A stretch of DNA of 64,000 bases from Rhodobacterales bacterium (GCA_003249215.1 QKJR01000027.1:111641-175640), one strand, 5' to 3'. Counted from the stretch's first letter, positions 47,052 to 56,651 are shown. Program-made: numbers and translations. The notes: generated by a model from the sequence alone, not told the origin.

Positions 47052-47570
47052 TCAGCGCCCGACCGCACCCGGCGGATAGCCGTTGAAATCGAGCACCTCC
47101 TGCGCCGCGCGCAACAGATCGCCCCGCGGCGGCAACTCGCGCGAGAGCACCACGCCGAATTGCCCGCCCGGCGTGCCAAGCACCGCCATCCGGTAATCCT
47201 GATCGACCCAGAGCACCCAGACCGGCGCGCGGCTGAACCCCTTGTCCGGCATCATCCGCCCGCCCGGCCCGGTCATCACCGCGCGGCCCGTCAGGTAATG
47301 CGGCTTGGTGCCGCTGCCGCAGTCGATCCCCGAGAGCGCAAAGGCCCCCTGCCCGCTCCAGACCCAGCCCTGTTCGGCGCCCGCGCAGCCCGGCACGCCC
47401 GAGGCGACGACATACCATTTGCCCGCAAACCGCGCCGGATCGAAGAGCACGGCCGAGGAGATCATCGCGCCTGCGCGGCGCAATCCCGGTGCCGCTTCGG
47501 GCGCGGGCGTCCGACAGCCCCCCAGCACCGCGAGCGCGATCAGCGCCGCCGCCACCTTCACTCGACGCAT
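47052..47570 (-). CDS. Lipocalin-family outer-membrane lipoprotein (Blc-like)
   Basis: A 172-residue lipoprotein. The signal ends with a lipobox (LAVLGGC, Cys19). The lipocalin block FDPARFAGKWYVVASG (the GxW motif) follows, and the C-terminal strands include VWVLWVDQDYRMAVLGTP. Bacterial lipocalins of this type bind lysophospholipids or fatty acids in the envelope. Its start overlaps the end of the preceding lipoprotein gene by 13 bp. Confidence 0.87.
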   Translation of the reverse strand: MRRVKVAAALIALAVLGGCRTPAPEAAPGLRRAGAMISSAVLFDPARFAGKWYVVASGVPGCAGAEQGWVWSGQGAFALSGIDCGSGTKPHYLTGRAVMTGPGGRMMPDKGFSRAPVWVLWVDQDYRMAVLGTPGGQFGVVLSRELPPRGDLLRAAQEVLDFNGYPPGAVGR

Positions 47571-47938
47571 TCGGTCACCCGCAATCCGCTGCCGGTCATG
47601 ATCTCGTTGCAGCCCACGAGCGGCGCGATCGGCGCACAGGTCATCGACCGCGCGAGGCAGGCGCCGATGCAATCGTCGCCCGTGCGGCAGGATTTGCCGC
47701 CATCGGCCGGGCGCGTGGCACAGAAGAACCCGCCCGAACCGCGCTGGCTCCATTGCCCGTGGCGCGCCTCGCAGGCGCTTTTTTCGAGCGCCTCGCGCGC
47801 CTCGCCCACCGGTTCGAGCGCGGCGGCCGGCTCCGGCTCGCCCCCCGCACCGAGGCTCAGCGGCTTGCAGCCCGCGAGCCCCAGAGCGAGCACCAAAACG
47901 AGGGCGCGCGCGCCCTCAGAACGGCATCGGATGGGCAT
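47558..47938 (-). CDS. Small cysteine-rich lipoprotein of unknown function
   Basis: A 126-residue protein with a lipobox (LALGLAGC, Cys24). The mature part has eight further cysteines, spaced in pairs (ACEARHG, FFCATRP, CRTGDDCIGACLAR, TCAPIAPLVGC, TECVE), suggesting disulfide bonds in the periplasm. Family not recognised. It overlaps the aldo/keto reductase gene at its start and the lipocalin gene at its end, so the three may be co-transcribed. Confidence 0.72.
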   Translation of the reverse strand: MPIRCRSEGARALVLVLALGLAGCKPLSLGAGGEPEPAAALEPVGEAREALEKSACEARHGQWSQRGSGGFFCATRPADGGKSCRTGDDCIGACLARSMTCAPIAPLVGCNEIMTGSGLRVTECVE

Positions 47939-48959
47939 GATGGATCTTTTCGAGCGATTTCAGAAGCGCGGGATCGAGCACCATCCCCGCCCCGTCGAGC
48001 GATTTTTCGAGCTGCGCGACCGAGGTCGCCCCGATGATCGGCACGATCGGGAACGGCCGGGTCAGCGTCCAGGCGATCGCCATCGTCACCGGGTCGAGCC
48101 CGGCCTCGCGCGCGGCCGCCACATAAAGATCGGCGATCTCGAAAGCCCGCGGGTTCGAGCGCCCACCAAGCTCGCGGTTGATCGACCGGCGCGAGCCCTC
48201 GGGCACGGCCCCGCCCGAATATTTCCCGCTCAGCATCCCCACCGCGAGCGGCGAATAGGCCAGCAGCGTCACCGCCTCATGGTGGCCAAGCTCGGCCAGA
48301 TCGGTGTCATAGAGCCGGCACATCAGCGAATATTCGTTCTGAACCGAGGCCGGGCGCGGGCCATGACCGGCCTCGGCCAGCCGGATCCACTGCGCCAGCC
48401 CCCAGGCGCTGTCGTTCGAAAGCCCGAAATGCCGGATCTTGCCCTCGGCCTTCAGCGCCGCGAGCGTCTCGAGGCACTCGACCATATTCGCCTCGATCTC
48501 GGCCGTGGCGGGCTGTTTTTGCGCATTGAAGGCCCAGTTCTGCCGGAAGTGATAGCCGCCGCGATTGGGCCAGTGAAACTGATAGAGATCGACGTAATCC
48601 GTGCCGAGACGTTTCAGCGAGGCCTCCAGCGCCTTGCGGATCGTCGCGCCCTCGATACGCTCGCCCGGGCGGATGATCTGACCGGGCCCGACGATCTTGG
48701 TCGCGATCACCAGATCCCCGCGCCGCCCCGATTTCTTCAGCCACGAGCCGAGGATTTCCTCGGTGCGCCCCGCGGTCTCGGCGGTGACCGGATTGACCGG
48801 ATACATCTCGGCGGTGTCGAGGAAATTCACCCCGCGCCCGAGCGCCGCGTCGATCTGGGCGTGCCCCTCGGCCTCGGTGTTCTGGCTGCCCCAAGTCATC
48901 GTGCCGAGGCACAATTCGCTCACCTGCACCCCGGTGCGTCCGAGTTCCACCTTGCGCAT
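47916..48959 (-). CDS. NADP(H)-dependent aldo/keto reductase (Tas-like)
   Basis: A 347-residue TIM-barrel aldo/keto reductase. The catalytic tetrad is visible as Asp and Tyr in FLDTAEMYP, Lys in VIATKIVG and His in YQFHWPNRG. The NADP-binding region IPIIGATSVAQL-type segment (here VPIIGATSVAQLEKSL) is at the end. Two adjacent ATGs (48962 and 48959) follow GGAG; I prefer 48959 for spacing. Its substrate cannot be told from sequence. Confidence 0.92.
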   Translation of the reverse strand: MRKVELGRTGVQVSELCLGTMTWGSQNTEAEGHAQIDAALGRGVNFLDTAEMYPVNPVTAETAGRTEEILGSWLKKSGRRGDLVIATKIVGPGQIIRPGERIEGATIRKALEASLKRLGTDYVDLYQFHWPNRGGYHFRQNWAFNAQKQPATAEIEANMVECLETLAALKAEGKIRHFGLSNDSAWGLAQWIRLAEAGHGPRPASVQNEYSLMCRLYDTDLAELGHHEAVTLLAYSPLAVGMLSGKYSGGAVPEGSRRSINRELGGRSNPRAFEIADLYVAAAREAGLDPVTMAIAWTLTRPFPIVPIIGATSVAQLEKSLDGAGMVLDPALLKSLEKIHHAHPMPF

Positions 48960-49046
48960 CATTTTCTCCTGCCGCTGCCGATTTTCGCGCACCGTGCCAC
49001 AGGCCGCGGCCGGGCGAAAGGTGGGCGCATGCGATCGGGCCGAAGC

Positions 49047-49499
49047 TCAGCCGATCGCCCCGATCAGATCGCCATAGCCCTCGGCGGCCATCTCTTCCTC
49101 GGGGATGAACCGCAGCGAGGCCGAGTTGATACAATAGCGCAGGCCCCCCTGATCGCGCGGGCCGTCGGGAAAGACATGGCCGAGATGGCTGTCGCCATGG
49201 GCCGAGCGGACCTCGGTGCGCACCATGCCGTGGGTCGTGTCCGTCAGCTCGACGACATGATCCTCGAACAACGGCCGCGTGAACGAGGGCCAGCCGCAGC
49301 CGCTCTCGTATTTCGTCGAGGAGGCAAAGAGCGGCTCACCCGAAACGACATCGACATAGATGCCCCGCCGCTTCTCGGCGACATATTCACCGCTCCAGGG
49401 GCGTTCGGTCCCCGACTGCTGGGTCACGCGGAATTGCTCGGGGGTCAGGCGCGCCAGCGCCTCTGCGCTCTTGGCATAGCTCTTGGGGGTCGTGGTCAT
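49047..49499 (-). CDS. msrB: Peptide methionine (R)-S-oxide reductase
   Basis: A 150-residue MsrB that repairs methionine-R-sulfoxide. Conserved blocks are [27 protein letters not shown] and [13 protein letters not shown], with catalytic Cys123. The two zinc CxxC pairs found in many MsrB proteins are absent ([19 protein letters not shown]), so this is the zinc-free subtype. It stands alone. Confidence 0.95.
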   Translation of the reverse strand: MTTTPKSYAKSAEALARLTPEQFRVTQQSGTERPWSGEYVAEKRRGIYVDVVSGEPLFASSTKYESGCGWPSFTRPLFEDHVVELTDTTHGMVRTEVRSAHGDSHLGHVFPDGPRDQGGLRYCINSASLRFIPEEEMAAEGYGDLIGAIG

Positions 49500-49571
49500 C
49501 GGGGCCTCCGGTCTGGATCGGGGAAGATCTAGCGCGCGGCGGAGCCGGGAAAAGGGGGGGAGGCGCCGATC

Positions 49572-50657
49572 TCAGGTCGCGCCGCTCTGAATACCAGACG
49601 GCAGCTCGCGCCCGGCCTTGCGCCGCGGCCGGAGCCCGAGGAACAGCACCGAGAGCAGGTTCGAGCGCAGGATCACCGCCTGCATCGCGATCGGGCCGAG
49701 CAGCCCGGCCAGCAGCGCGGGCAGATAGGCCCAGTGGATATCCATCGCGACGGCCTTACGCCATATTTCCGTGGCCACCGACAGAAACAGCACGTGAAAG
49801 AGGTAGATCGCATAGGACTTGTCGCCGACCCAGGCCAGAAAACGCACCTTCGGCTGCACCACGAAAAGCGAGAGCGCCGACACTAGCCCGATAACGATGC
49901 CGATCACCCGCTTCGCCCCGGCACTCTGGACCTCGATCAGATCGAAAGCGAGCAGCGTTCCAACGACGATCGCCGCGGCGATCCCGGCCCATCCCAGCCA
50001 CCGGGACCGCGCCGCGAGCACCGCAAGGATCGTCTTGCCACGGAGCGCCACGACATGCCCCGCCATGAAGAACGGCGCGAGATAGGCCGCCTGCGGGATC
50101 GAGAAGAACTCCAGATCGCGCAGCGTGCCCCAGGCATAGAACACGCCCCCGATCAGCCCGAGTGCCGCGGCAATGACCGAGGCCCCGCGCGCATCGGGCG
50201 CCCGTCCGGAGATCACGCTCCAGAGCCAGTTCCCCGCCAGCAGCACCGACATCAGCACGAAGGTCGCCTGCAAGAACCAGAAGTGCATATAGGGCAGGAC
50301 GACGATCTGCGGCCAACCCGGCTGGCTATACCCCATGACCGCGCGCAGGCTCCAATAGAGCAGCCCCACGCTCACCAGCGGCAGCAACAACCGGCGCATT
50401 TTCGACAGCCACAGCGTGCCCCAACTGCGCCCCGCCGTCGCGAAGGAGGTGAAGACATAGCCGGAAATGAAGCTGAAGAGCGGCATCCGCATATAGGCGA
50501 AGCACGCCTGCACCTGCACGAGCCAGTCGTCGGCGGGCAGTTCCAGACCGGTTCTGGAATCGCTTCCGATCGCGTGAAACGACACCAGAGCGACGCAGGC
50601 GAGGCCACGGATGGTCTCGACATGCATCTCGCGGGAGGCATTGAGTGTGAAATTCAT
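49572..50657 (-). CDS. Acyltransferase family 3 (OafA-like) membrane protein
   Basis: A 361-residue protein with about ten membrane helices. The N-terminal active-site segment ETIRGLACVALVSFHAIG carries the conserved Arg and His, and HFWFLQATFVLMSVLL is the usual HxWF(L) block. Family members O-acylate surface sugars or lipids. No polysaccharide gene cluster is adjacent. Two in-frame Met codons (residues 1 and 11) are possible starts. Confidence 0.88.
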   Translation of the reverse strand: MNFTLNASREMHVETIRGLACVALVSFHAIGSDSRTGLELPADDWLVQVQACFAYMRMPLFSFISGYVFTSFATAGRSWGTLWLSKMRRLLLPLVSVGLLYWSLRAVMGYSQPGWPQIVVLPYMHFWFLQATFVLMSVLLAGNWLWSVISGRAPDARGASVIAAALGLIGGVFYAWGTLRDLEFFSIPQAAYLAPFFMAGHVVALRGKTILAVLAARSRWLGWAGIAAAIVVGTLLAFDLIEVQSAGAKRVIGIVIGLVSALSLFVVQPKVRFLAWVGDKSYAIYLFHVLFLSVATEIWRKAVAMDIHWAYLPALLAGLLGPIAMQAVILRSNLLSVLFLGLRPRRKAGRELPSGIQSGAT

Positions 50658-51061
50658 TCTATGCCTCGCCTCGGCGCGACCACGTTTTCGGGTGTTGTAA
50701 GGCGATCATCCCCAACTTTCGCGTAAACCACAACTCGGGCCGGAGCGGGACTATGTTCTCACGTCGATTAACATTGCAAATGCACCCCGCGAAAACGGGG
50801 GCGACGGCCTCCGCCGCCTCATTTCTTGAAAGGCGGCTCGTGAAAGACAGGAAATTTCGTCGATAATTTGGGCAAATCGGCGGGTTTGACGCGCGGCGGC
50901 CCCGGCGTTCGCCCCGAGTATCGGCCCCTGCCGCCCAGAGGACAGTCCCGGCGGCATACACGGCGAGTCGCCATCCGCCAGCCAGAGGCGCTCTCCGCGC
51001 GGCTTCAGACACGAAATAGCCCGACTTTCCTCGTCTGCTGAGGACCATATTGGAGAAAGTC
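50658..51061. other. Intergenic region, divergent promoters only
   Basis: This 404-bp gap lies between the divergent acyltransferase gene and a frameshifted gene. An open frame on the minus strand spans most of it but has no ribosome site, no recognisable domain and irregular composition, so I do not call it. I saw no RNA gene, repeat or clear promoter motif. Confidence 0.4.
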
Positions 51062-52638
51062 ATGCGCCGTTACATCCTTTTGAGCCTCGCCGGCCTCGCC
51101 CTCATTGCGGCCGCCATCCTCTGGACCACCCACCGCGGCGCAGATGAAGACGCTCTCGCCAAGCAGCGGACGCTGACCGCGAGGGCGGAAAGCGCGCTTG
51201 ACGCCGCGGATTACGACGCTCTGGAAGAGCGGCTGTCGCAAGCCCACGCGGCCGCCGTCGCGACCCGGGATTTCAAACCGCTGCGCGCGACCTATGCGAC
51301 GCTTTTCGTCGTCGCGAACCGCGACCGCTTCGCGCAGACCCGGGCGTGGCGCGCCGCGGTGCCCGACTCGCCCTATGCGGCGACGGCACTGGCCTGGCAG
51401 CATTACCAGCGCGCCTTCGAATTCCGCGGAAACGCCCTGTCGCCCTATGTCTCGCAAGAGGCCCGGGCGCATTACCACGACGAACTCGAACAGGCCCAGA
51501 AACTGGCGGAAGGCGGATTTGCCAAGCGGGACGACTCCTCCCCGCGCTCGATCTGCTGCTTCGGTTGCGGCGCTCCGGCGTCAACCGGCTGCCCGTCATC
51601 CCCCTCGTCGAGCGCGCATTCGAGGTCTCACCGGGGCGTCACGCGCTCTCGCTCGGGCTGCAGGCGCTCGATCCGAAATGGGGCGGCTCCATGACCGAGA
51701 TCGCCGCGCTCTGCGCCAGCGCGGCGCAGAAGATCCCCGATTACAGCGACGAACTCTGCCTGATCGAAACCGCCTTCCAGTTGGGTCTGACCGGCCCGGT
51801 CCGGGCCATGGCGCTCGATCTGCTCGACCGTCACGACGAGGACTTCCTCGATTACGCCCGGCTCGACGCCTATCTCTCCGAATGGTACGGCCGGCCCGAA
51901 GCCGTGCAGCAGGCCATGCGGATCGCCCGCGCCGAAGTGATCACCAACACCGTCACCCTGAGCGCGATCGCCACCAGTTTCGGGCAGGAGGCTTTCTACA
52001 GCGAGATGAAGGCGAAGGCGCAGGAGGCGCTGCGCACCCGGCTGGCCTATTCGCCGCAAGACAGCGCGGTCCTGATCGAACTCGCCCAGAGCCTGATCCA
52101 GCGCCGCTCCCTGCACGAGCCCACCGGCGACCCCGCCGAAGCGCAGGCGCTTTGGCGCGAAACGCTCGAACTCGGCGGTTATCGCGGTGATGTCTGGCTC
52201 GCCGGGAGCGAGATCGACGCGCTGGCGAACGGATCGTGGGATTATGACCGGCTTCGCCCCTTCTATGAAAACGCGATCTATTACAGTAACGGCCGCCCCT
52301 GGGCCTTCAGCGAATACATGATGTTCCTCGGGCAGCTGCACGACACGGCGAGCAATCCGATCTATCGGCTCCCCAAGGACCTGTCCTTCGACCGCGACGC
52401 GGTGGCGGCGGCGACCGCCTGCGAAATGGTGCGGGCGGTGCGCTTCTTCGCCGAGGCCTGTCGTGCCGATCCCTCCGACCGGGGCTGCCGCACCTATGGC
52501 GCGGTCGAACCGGTGATCGCCACGGCCCGCGCCCTGATGGATCAGGAGGGCTGCGCGCGCGAACGCACGGCGCCGCTCGACGCGCTGCGGTATCGCCCGG
52601 TGCCGATCGCGCAGATCCTGCCCGGCACCGGGGGCTAG
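51062..52638 (+). pseudogene. Membrane-anchored TPR-like protein, broken by a frameshift
   Basis: An ATG at 51062 (GGAGAAAGTC upstream) starts a protein with an N-terminal membrane helix (YILLSLAGLALIAAAILW) and a helical, TPR-like body. The frame is good to about 51538 (EGGFAKRDDSS). Coding then continues without interruption in the frame one base back (PALDLLLRLRRSGVNRLPVI) to the stop at 52636-52638. One missing C in the run TCCTCCCC at about 51536-51543 would restore one protein of roughly 525 residues. The downstream part has an acidic, repeat-rich body and several Cys near the end. The function is unknown. Either the gene is a recent pseudogene or the base was lost in sequencing. Confidence 0.75.
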
Positions 52639-52882
52639 GCGCGGCCGTCGCCGGACGGGGTTCCGGGCAGGACCGGCGGCAAGGCCGGGGTGGATCGCCC
52701 ACGCGTCGATGGCCTGCCGAAACGCTCGCGGTGGCCCCTTCATCGGGCCCGGTTCTCCCGGAAGGTCCCGCAGCTTCCCCTTGCCCAGCGGCGCCGAACT
52801 TCCCACAGTGTCGCAAACGCGCGCCCAGGCGCGGCCCCATTGATCGCCTGCAGCCTCTGCAGACCAGCCCCGGAACCCGAGC

Positions 52883-53524
52883 ATGAACGAGACCCGCAAA
52901 TCCGCCAGCCTGACGCAGGACCCCCACGCTTTGCGCGAAAGCCGCGAGAAAAACCTCGAGGTGGCGATCGGGCGGCAGGTGCGCGAGCTGCGCAAGCGGC
53001 AGCGGATGACCGGCTCGGACCTCGCCGCGCAGACCGGGCTCTCGGTGGGCATGCTCTCGAAGATCGAGAACGGGGTGATCTCGCCCTCGCTCAACACGTT
53101 GCAGGTTCTGGCCAATGCGCTGCGCGTGCCGCTCATTCAGCTCTTCTCGGGCTTCGAGGAAACGCGCGGGGCGATGCATGTCAAGGCCGGCGAAGGCGTT
53201 GAGATCGAACGCGCCGGCACCCGCGCGGGCCATCAATACCACCTGCTCGGCCATATCGGGTCGAACAATTCGGGCGTCGTGGTCGAACCCTATCTGATCG
53301 TGCTCACGACCCAGAGCGACCGCTTCCCGGCGTTCCAGCACGAGGGGATCGAGATGCTCTATATGCTCGAGGGCCGCGTCGATTACCGCCATGGCGATCA
53401 GATCTATCCGCTCGAGCCCGGCGATACGCTGCTCTTCGACTCGGATGCACCGCACGGGCCGGAGAACCTGCGCGAGCTGCCGGCACGCTATCTGTCGATC
53501 ATCTGTTATCCGCAGGCGAAATAG
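52883..53524 (+). CDS. XRE-family regulator with C-terminal cupin domain
   Basis: A 213-residue regulator. An N-terminal charged tail is followed by an XRE helix-turn-helix (RELRKRQRMTGSDLAAQTGL, then LSKIENGVISPSLNTLQVLA). A cupin sensor domain from about 125 contains EGIEMLYMLEGRVDYRHGDQ and LEPGDTLLFDSDAPHGPEN. Regulators of this type often control the operon beside them in response to a small amine or acid. It is immediately upstream of the methylamine operon, separated by a terminator and a pair of direct repeats that are likely its operator. Confidence 0.93.
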   Translation: MNETRKSASLTQDPHALRESREKNLEVAIGRQVRELRKRQRMTGSDLAAQTGLSVGMLSKIENGVISPSLNTLQVLANALRVPLIQLFSGFEETRGAMHVKAGEGVEIERAGTRAGHQYHLLGHIGSNNSGVVVEPYLIVLTTQSDRFPAFQHEGIEMLYMLEGRVDYRHGDQIYPLEPGDTLLFDSDAPHGPENLRELPARYLSIICYPQAK

Positions 53525-53625
53525 CCCGGCGATTCCCCCGGGCGCGCGGGGCCCGCTCCCTGCCCGCCGAGGTCCCGCCACCGACCCAGCCCGTTTTCCC
53601 GGCATCCCCCGGCCTGACCGCCCCG

Positions 53626-53654
53626 AAAAGCGCCTAAATCTTGGGCGCTTTTTT
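53626..53654 (+). terminator. Intrinsic terminator of the XRE-cupin gene
   Basis: A perfect 9-bp stem (AAAAGCGCC at 53626-53634, GGCGCTTTT at 53644-53652) with a 9-base loop; the right arm runs into a six-T tract. Classic rho-independent layout, about 100 bp past the regulator stop. It separates the regulator transcript from the mgs operon. Confidence 0.85.
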
Positions 53655-53657
53655 CAT

Positions 53658-53713
53658 GGGCAAATAATTTTCCTTACCGGAAATGAAATGTCTTGTGGGG
53701 CAAATAATTTTCC
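53658..53713 (+). promoter_or_regulatory. Direct-repeat operator of the methylamine operon
   Basis: GGGCAAATAATTTTCC occurs twice, at 53658-53673 and 53698-53713, with start points 40 bp apart (near four helical turns). They lie between the regulator's terminator and the mgsA start, where the operon promoter must be. The XRE-cupin protein is the obvious candidate binder, possibly as a tetramer bridging both sites. No other copy was noticed in the window. Confidence 0.7.
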
Positions 53714-53762
53714 CGCTAGTTAATCCGTGACGGCTCTGGCCGAAACCGAAACGGAGAGAAAC

Positions 53763-54650
53763 ATGTGTGGCATCGTTGGCCTGTTCCTGAAAAAGGATGA
53801 ACTGCGCCCGCAACTGGGCGATCTGCTCACCGACATGCTCATCACCATGACCGACCGCGGCCCCGACAGCGCCGGGATCGCGATCTATGGCGATGAGACG
53901 GGCGGGCTGAAAATGACCGTGCAATCGGACACCCCCGCGGTGACCTTCGCCGGTCTCGACGCGGCGCTGGCCGAGGTACTGGGCGGCCCGGTCACCATGA
54001 AAGTGGTCGACACCCATGCCGTGCTCGACCTGCCCGAGGGCACCGAAGCCGCCGCGCGCGACTTCATGAAGGCCCGCGGCATCCGCGTGATGGGCGCCGG
54101 CGCCTCGATGGAAATCTTCAAGGAGATCGGCCTGCCCAAGGACGTCGCGGCGCGCTTCGGCATCCGCGCGATGGGTGGCAGCCACGGCATCGGCCACACC
54201 CGCATGGCGACCGAGTCGGCGGTGACCACGCTCGGCGCGCACCCGTTCTCGACCGGCGATGACCAGTGCCTCGTGCACAACGGCTCGCTCTCGAACCACA
54301 ACCAGATGCGCCGCGTTCTGACCGAGAAGGGTTTTGCCCCGCAAACCCAGAACGACACCGAAGTGGCCGCCTGCTACATCTCCTCGCGTCTGGCCGAGGG
54401 CGCGAACCTCGGCGAGGCGCTGGAAGGCACGCTCGACGATCTCGACGGCTTCTTCACCTTCGTCGTCGGCACCAAGAACGGCTTCGGCGTCGTGCGCGAC
54501 CCGATCGCCTGCAAACCCGCGGTGATGGCGGAAACCGAGGACTATGTCGCCTTCGGCTCCGAATACCGCGCCTTCGCCAAACTTCCGGGGATCGACACCG
54601 CCCGCGTATGGGAACCCGAACCCGCCACCGTCTACTTCTGGGAGCGCTGA
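53763..54650 (+). CDS. mgsA: N-methylglutamate synthase subunit A (glutamine amidotransferase-like, GlxB)
   Basis: A 295-residue class II amidotransferase-like protein. MCGIVGLFLK puts the nucleophile Cys at position 2, so the ATG at 53763 must be the true start (GGAGAG upstream). Later blocks are TDRGPDSAGIAIYGD, GIGHTRMATESAV and CLVHNGSLSNHNQM. With mgsB and mgsC it forms N-methylglutamate synthase, which moves the methylamine group of gamma-glutamylmethylamide to give N-methylglutamate. It is the first gene of the operon. Confidence 0.93.
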   Translation: MCGIVGLFLKKDELRPQLGDLLTDMLITMTDRGPDSAGIAIYGDETGGLKMTVQSDTPAVTFAGLDAALAEVLGGPVTMKVVDTHAVLDLPEGTEAAARDFMKARGIRVMGAGASMEIFKEIGLPKDVAARFGIRAMGGSHGIGHTRMATESAVTTLGAHPFSTGDDQCLVHNGSLSNHNQMRRVLTEKGFAPQTQNDTEVAACYISSRLAEGANLGEALEGTLDDLDGFFTFVVGTKNGFGVVRDPIACKPAVMAETEDYVAFGSEYRAFAKLPGIDTARVWEPEPATVYFWER

Positions 54651-54652
54651 GC

Positions 54653-55336
54653 ATGCAGACGATCGACATGGCCACCACGCCGCTGCGCGAGCTGAATTCC
54701 GCACTGCAGGCGCAGGCCGAAACCACCAACCAGACCCAATGGGTCATCGAGAACCCGAAGGGCGCCCATGCCGTGGCCGTGGGCCTCGACGCGCCGATCG
54801 AAGTGACCGTGAAGGGCTCGACCGGTTACTACTGCGCCGGCATGAACAAGCAGGCGACCGTGCATGTGACGGGTTCCGCCGGTCCGGGCGTGGCCGAGAA
54901 CATGATGTCGGGCACCGTCATCATCGACGGCGACGCCAGCCAATATGCGGGCGCCACCGGCCATGGCGGCCTTCTGGTCATCAAGGGCAATGCGTCGAGC
55001 CGCTGCGGCATCTCGATGAAGGGCATCGACATCGTCGTCCATGGCAACATCGGCCATATGTCGGCCTTCATGGCGCAATCGGGCAACCTTGTCGTCTGCG
55101 GCAATGCGGGCGATGCGCTCGGCGACAGCCTCTATGAGGCGCGTCTGTTCGTGCGCGGCTCGGTGAAATCGCTGGGTTCCGACTGCATCGAAAAGGAAAT
55201 GCGCCCCGAGCATATCGAGATCCTCAAGGATCTGCTCGAGCGCGCCGGCTCGGATGCGAAACCCGAAGAGTTCAAGCGCTACGGCTCGGCCCGCACGCTC
55301 TACAACTTCCACGTCGACCACGCCTCGGCGTATTGA
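54653..55336 (+). CDS. mgsB: N-methylglutamate synthase subunit B (GlxC, GltB C-terminal-like beta-helix)
   Basis: A 227-residue protein related to the C-terminal right-handed beta-helix of glutamate synthase (GXGXG domain). The helix is visible as Gly repeats (GVAENMMSGTVIIDGDASQY, AGATGHGGLLVIKG, AGDALGDSLYEARLFVRG). It is the middle subunit of the synthase, encoded directly between mgsA and mgsC. It begins 2 bp after the mgsA stop with GGGAGCG upstream. Confidence 0.93.
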   Translation: MQTIDMATTPLRELNSALQAQAETTNQTQWVIENPKGAHAVAVGLDAPIEVTVKGSTGYYCAGMNKQATVHVTGSAGPGVAENMMSGTVIIDGDASQYAGATGHGGLLVIKGNASSRCGISMKGIDIVVHGNIGHMSAFMAQSGNLVVCGNAGDALGDSLYEARLFVRGSVKSLGSDCIEKEMRPEHIEILKDLLERAGSDAKPEEFKRYGSARTLYNFHVDHASAY

Positions 55337-55347
55337 GGACCAGAGAT

Positions 55348-56651
55348 ATGGACAAGACCCCGCAAACCCTGCCGCGCGACAGCTGGACCTTCTCGCCCTC
55401 GATCACGAAACCGGCATCTATGACATCCGGGGCGGTGGCGCGAAACGCCGCGTGCCGCATTTCGATGACCTGCTGTTCCTCGGCGCCTCGATGTCGCGTT
55501 ACCCGCTCGAAGGCTACCGCGAGAAATGCGACACCTCGGTCACCCTCGGCACGCGTTTCGCCAAGAAACCGATCGAGCTGAAGATCCCGGTGACCATCGC
55601 CGGCATGTCCTTCGGCGCGCTCTCGGGCCCGGCGAAAGAGGCCCTCGGCCGCGGCGCCACGATGGCGGGCACCTCGACCACCACGGGCGACGGCGGCATG
55701 ACCAACGAGGAACGCGGGCACAGCGAGAAGCTGGTCTATCAGTATCTTCCCAGCCGCTACGGCATGAACCCGGACGACCTGCGCCGCGCGGATGCGATCG
55801 AGATCGTGGTGGGCCAGGGCGCGAAACCCGGCGGCGGCGGCATGCTGCTCGGCCAGAAGATCACCGAGCGCGTTGCCGGCATGCGCAACCTGCCCGTGGG
55901 CATCGACCAGCGTTCGGCCTGCCGTCACCCGGACTGGACCGGCCCCGATGACCTCGAGATCAAGATCCTCGAGATCCGCGAGATCACCAACTGGGAAAAA
56001 CCGATCTACATCAAGGTCGGCGGCGCGCGTCCGTATTATGACACAGCGCTTGCGGTCAAAGCCGGGGCCGATGTCGTCGTGCTCGACGGCATGCAGGGCG
56101 GCACCGCGGCCACGCAGGACGTGTTCATCGAGCATGTCGGCCAGCCGACGCTCGCCTGCATCCGCCCCGCGGTGAAGGCGCTGCAGGATCTGGGCATGCA
56201 CCGCAAGGTGCAGCTCGTGGTTTCGGGCGGCATCCGCACCGGGGCCGATGTGGCCAAGGCGCTGGCACTGGGCGCCGATGCGGTGGCGATCGGCACGGCG
56301 GCGCTGGTCGCGCTGGGCGAGAACGACCCGAAATGGGCCGCGGAATACACCAAGCTCGGCACCACGGCCGACGCCTATGACGACTGGCACGAGGGCAAGG
56401 ACCCGGCCGGCATCACCACGCAGGACCCCGAGCTGATGAAACGGCTCGACCCGGTGGAAGCCGCGCGGAAACTCCGCAACTATCTTGCGGTGCTCACGCT
56501 CGAATGCCAGACCATTGCGCGCGCCTGCGGCAAGAGCCATGTCCACAACCTCGAACCCGAAGACCTCTGCGCGCTTACGATCGAGGCCGCCGCAATGGCG
56601 GGCGTGCCGCTTGCCGGCACCACCTGGATCCCCGGTCAGGGCGGGTTCTGA
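55348..56651 (+). pseudogene. mgsC: N-methylglutamate synthase subunit C (GlxD), frameshifted near its N-terminus
   Basis: The large FMN/iron-sulfur-type subunit, related to the catalytic part of glutamate synthase (GAGTSTTTGDGG-like AGTSTTTGDGGM, VVLDGMQGGTAA, GGIRTGADVAKALALGAD). The ATG at 55348 (GAGG upstream) gives MDKTPQTLPRDSWTFSPSI. By about 55407 the conserved protein (ETGIYDIRGGGAKRRVPHFD) continues in the frame one base back. The distance from ATG to stop is 1304 bp, not a multiple of three, and the second frame has no start codon upstream of an ATG at 55491. Family members usually have several more residues here, so a small deletion of 3n+1 bases is likely. As read, the gene is broken; a sequencing error is the alternative. 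Confidence 0.82.

Noticed and set aside
50659..51063. Minus-strand open frame in the 404-bp gap
   Set aside because: No ribosome site, no domain, and composition unlike neighbouring genes.
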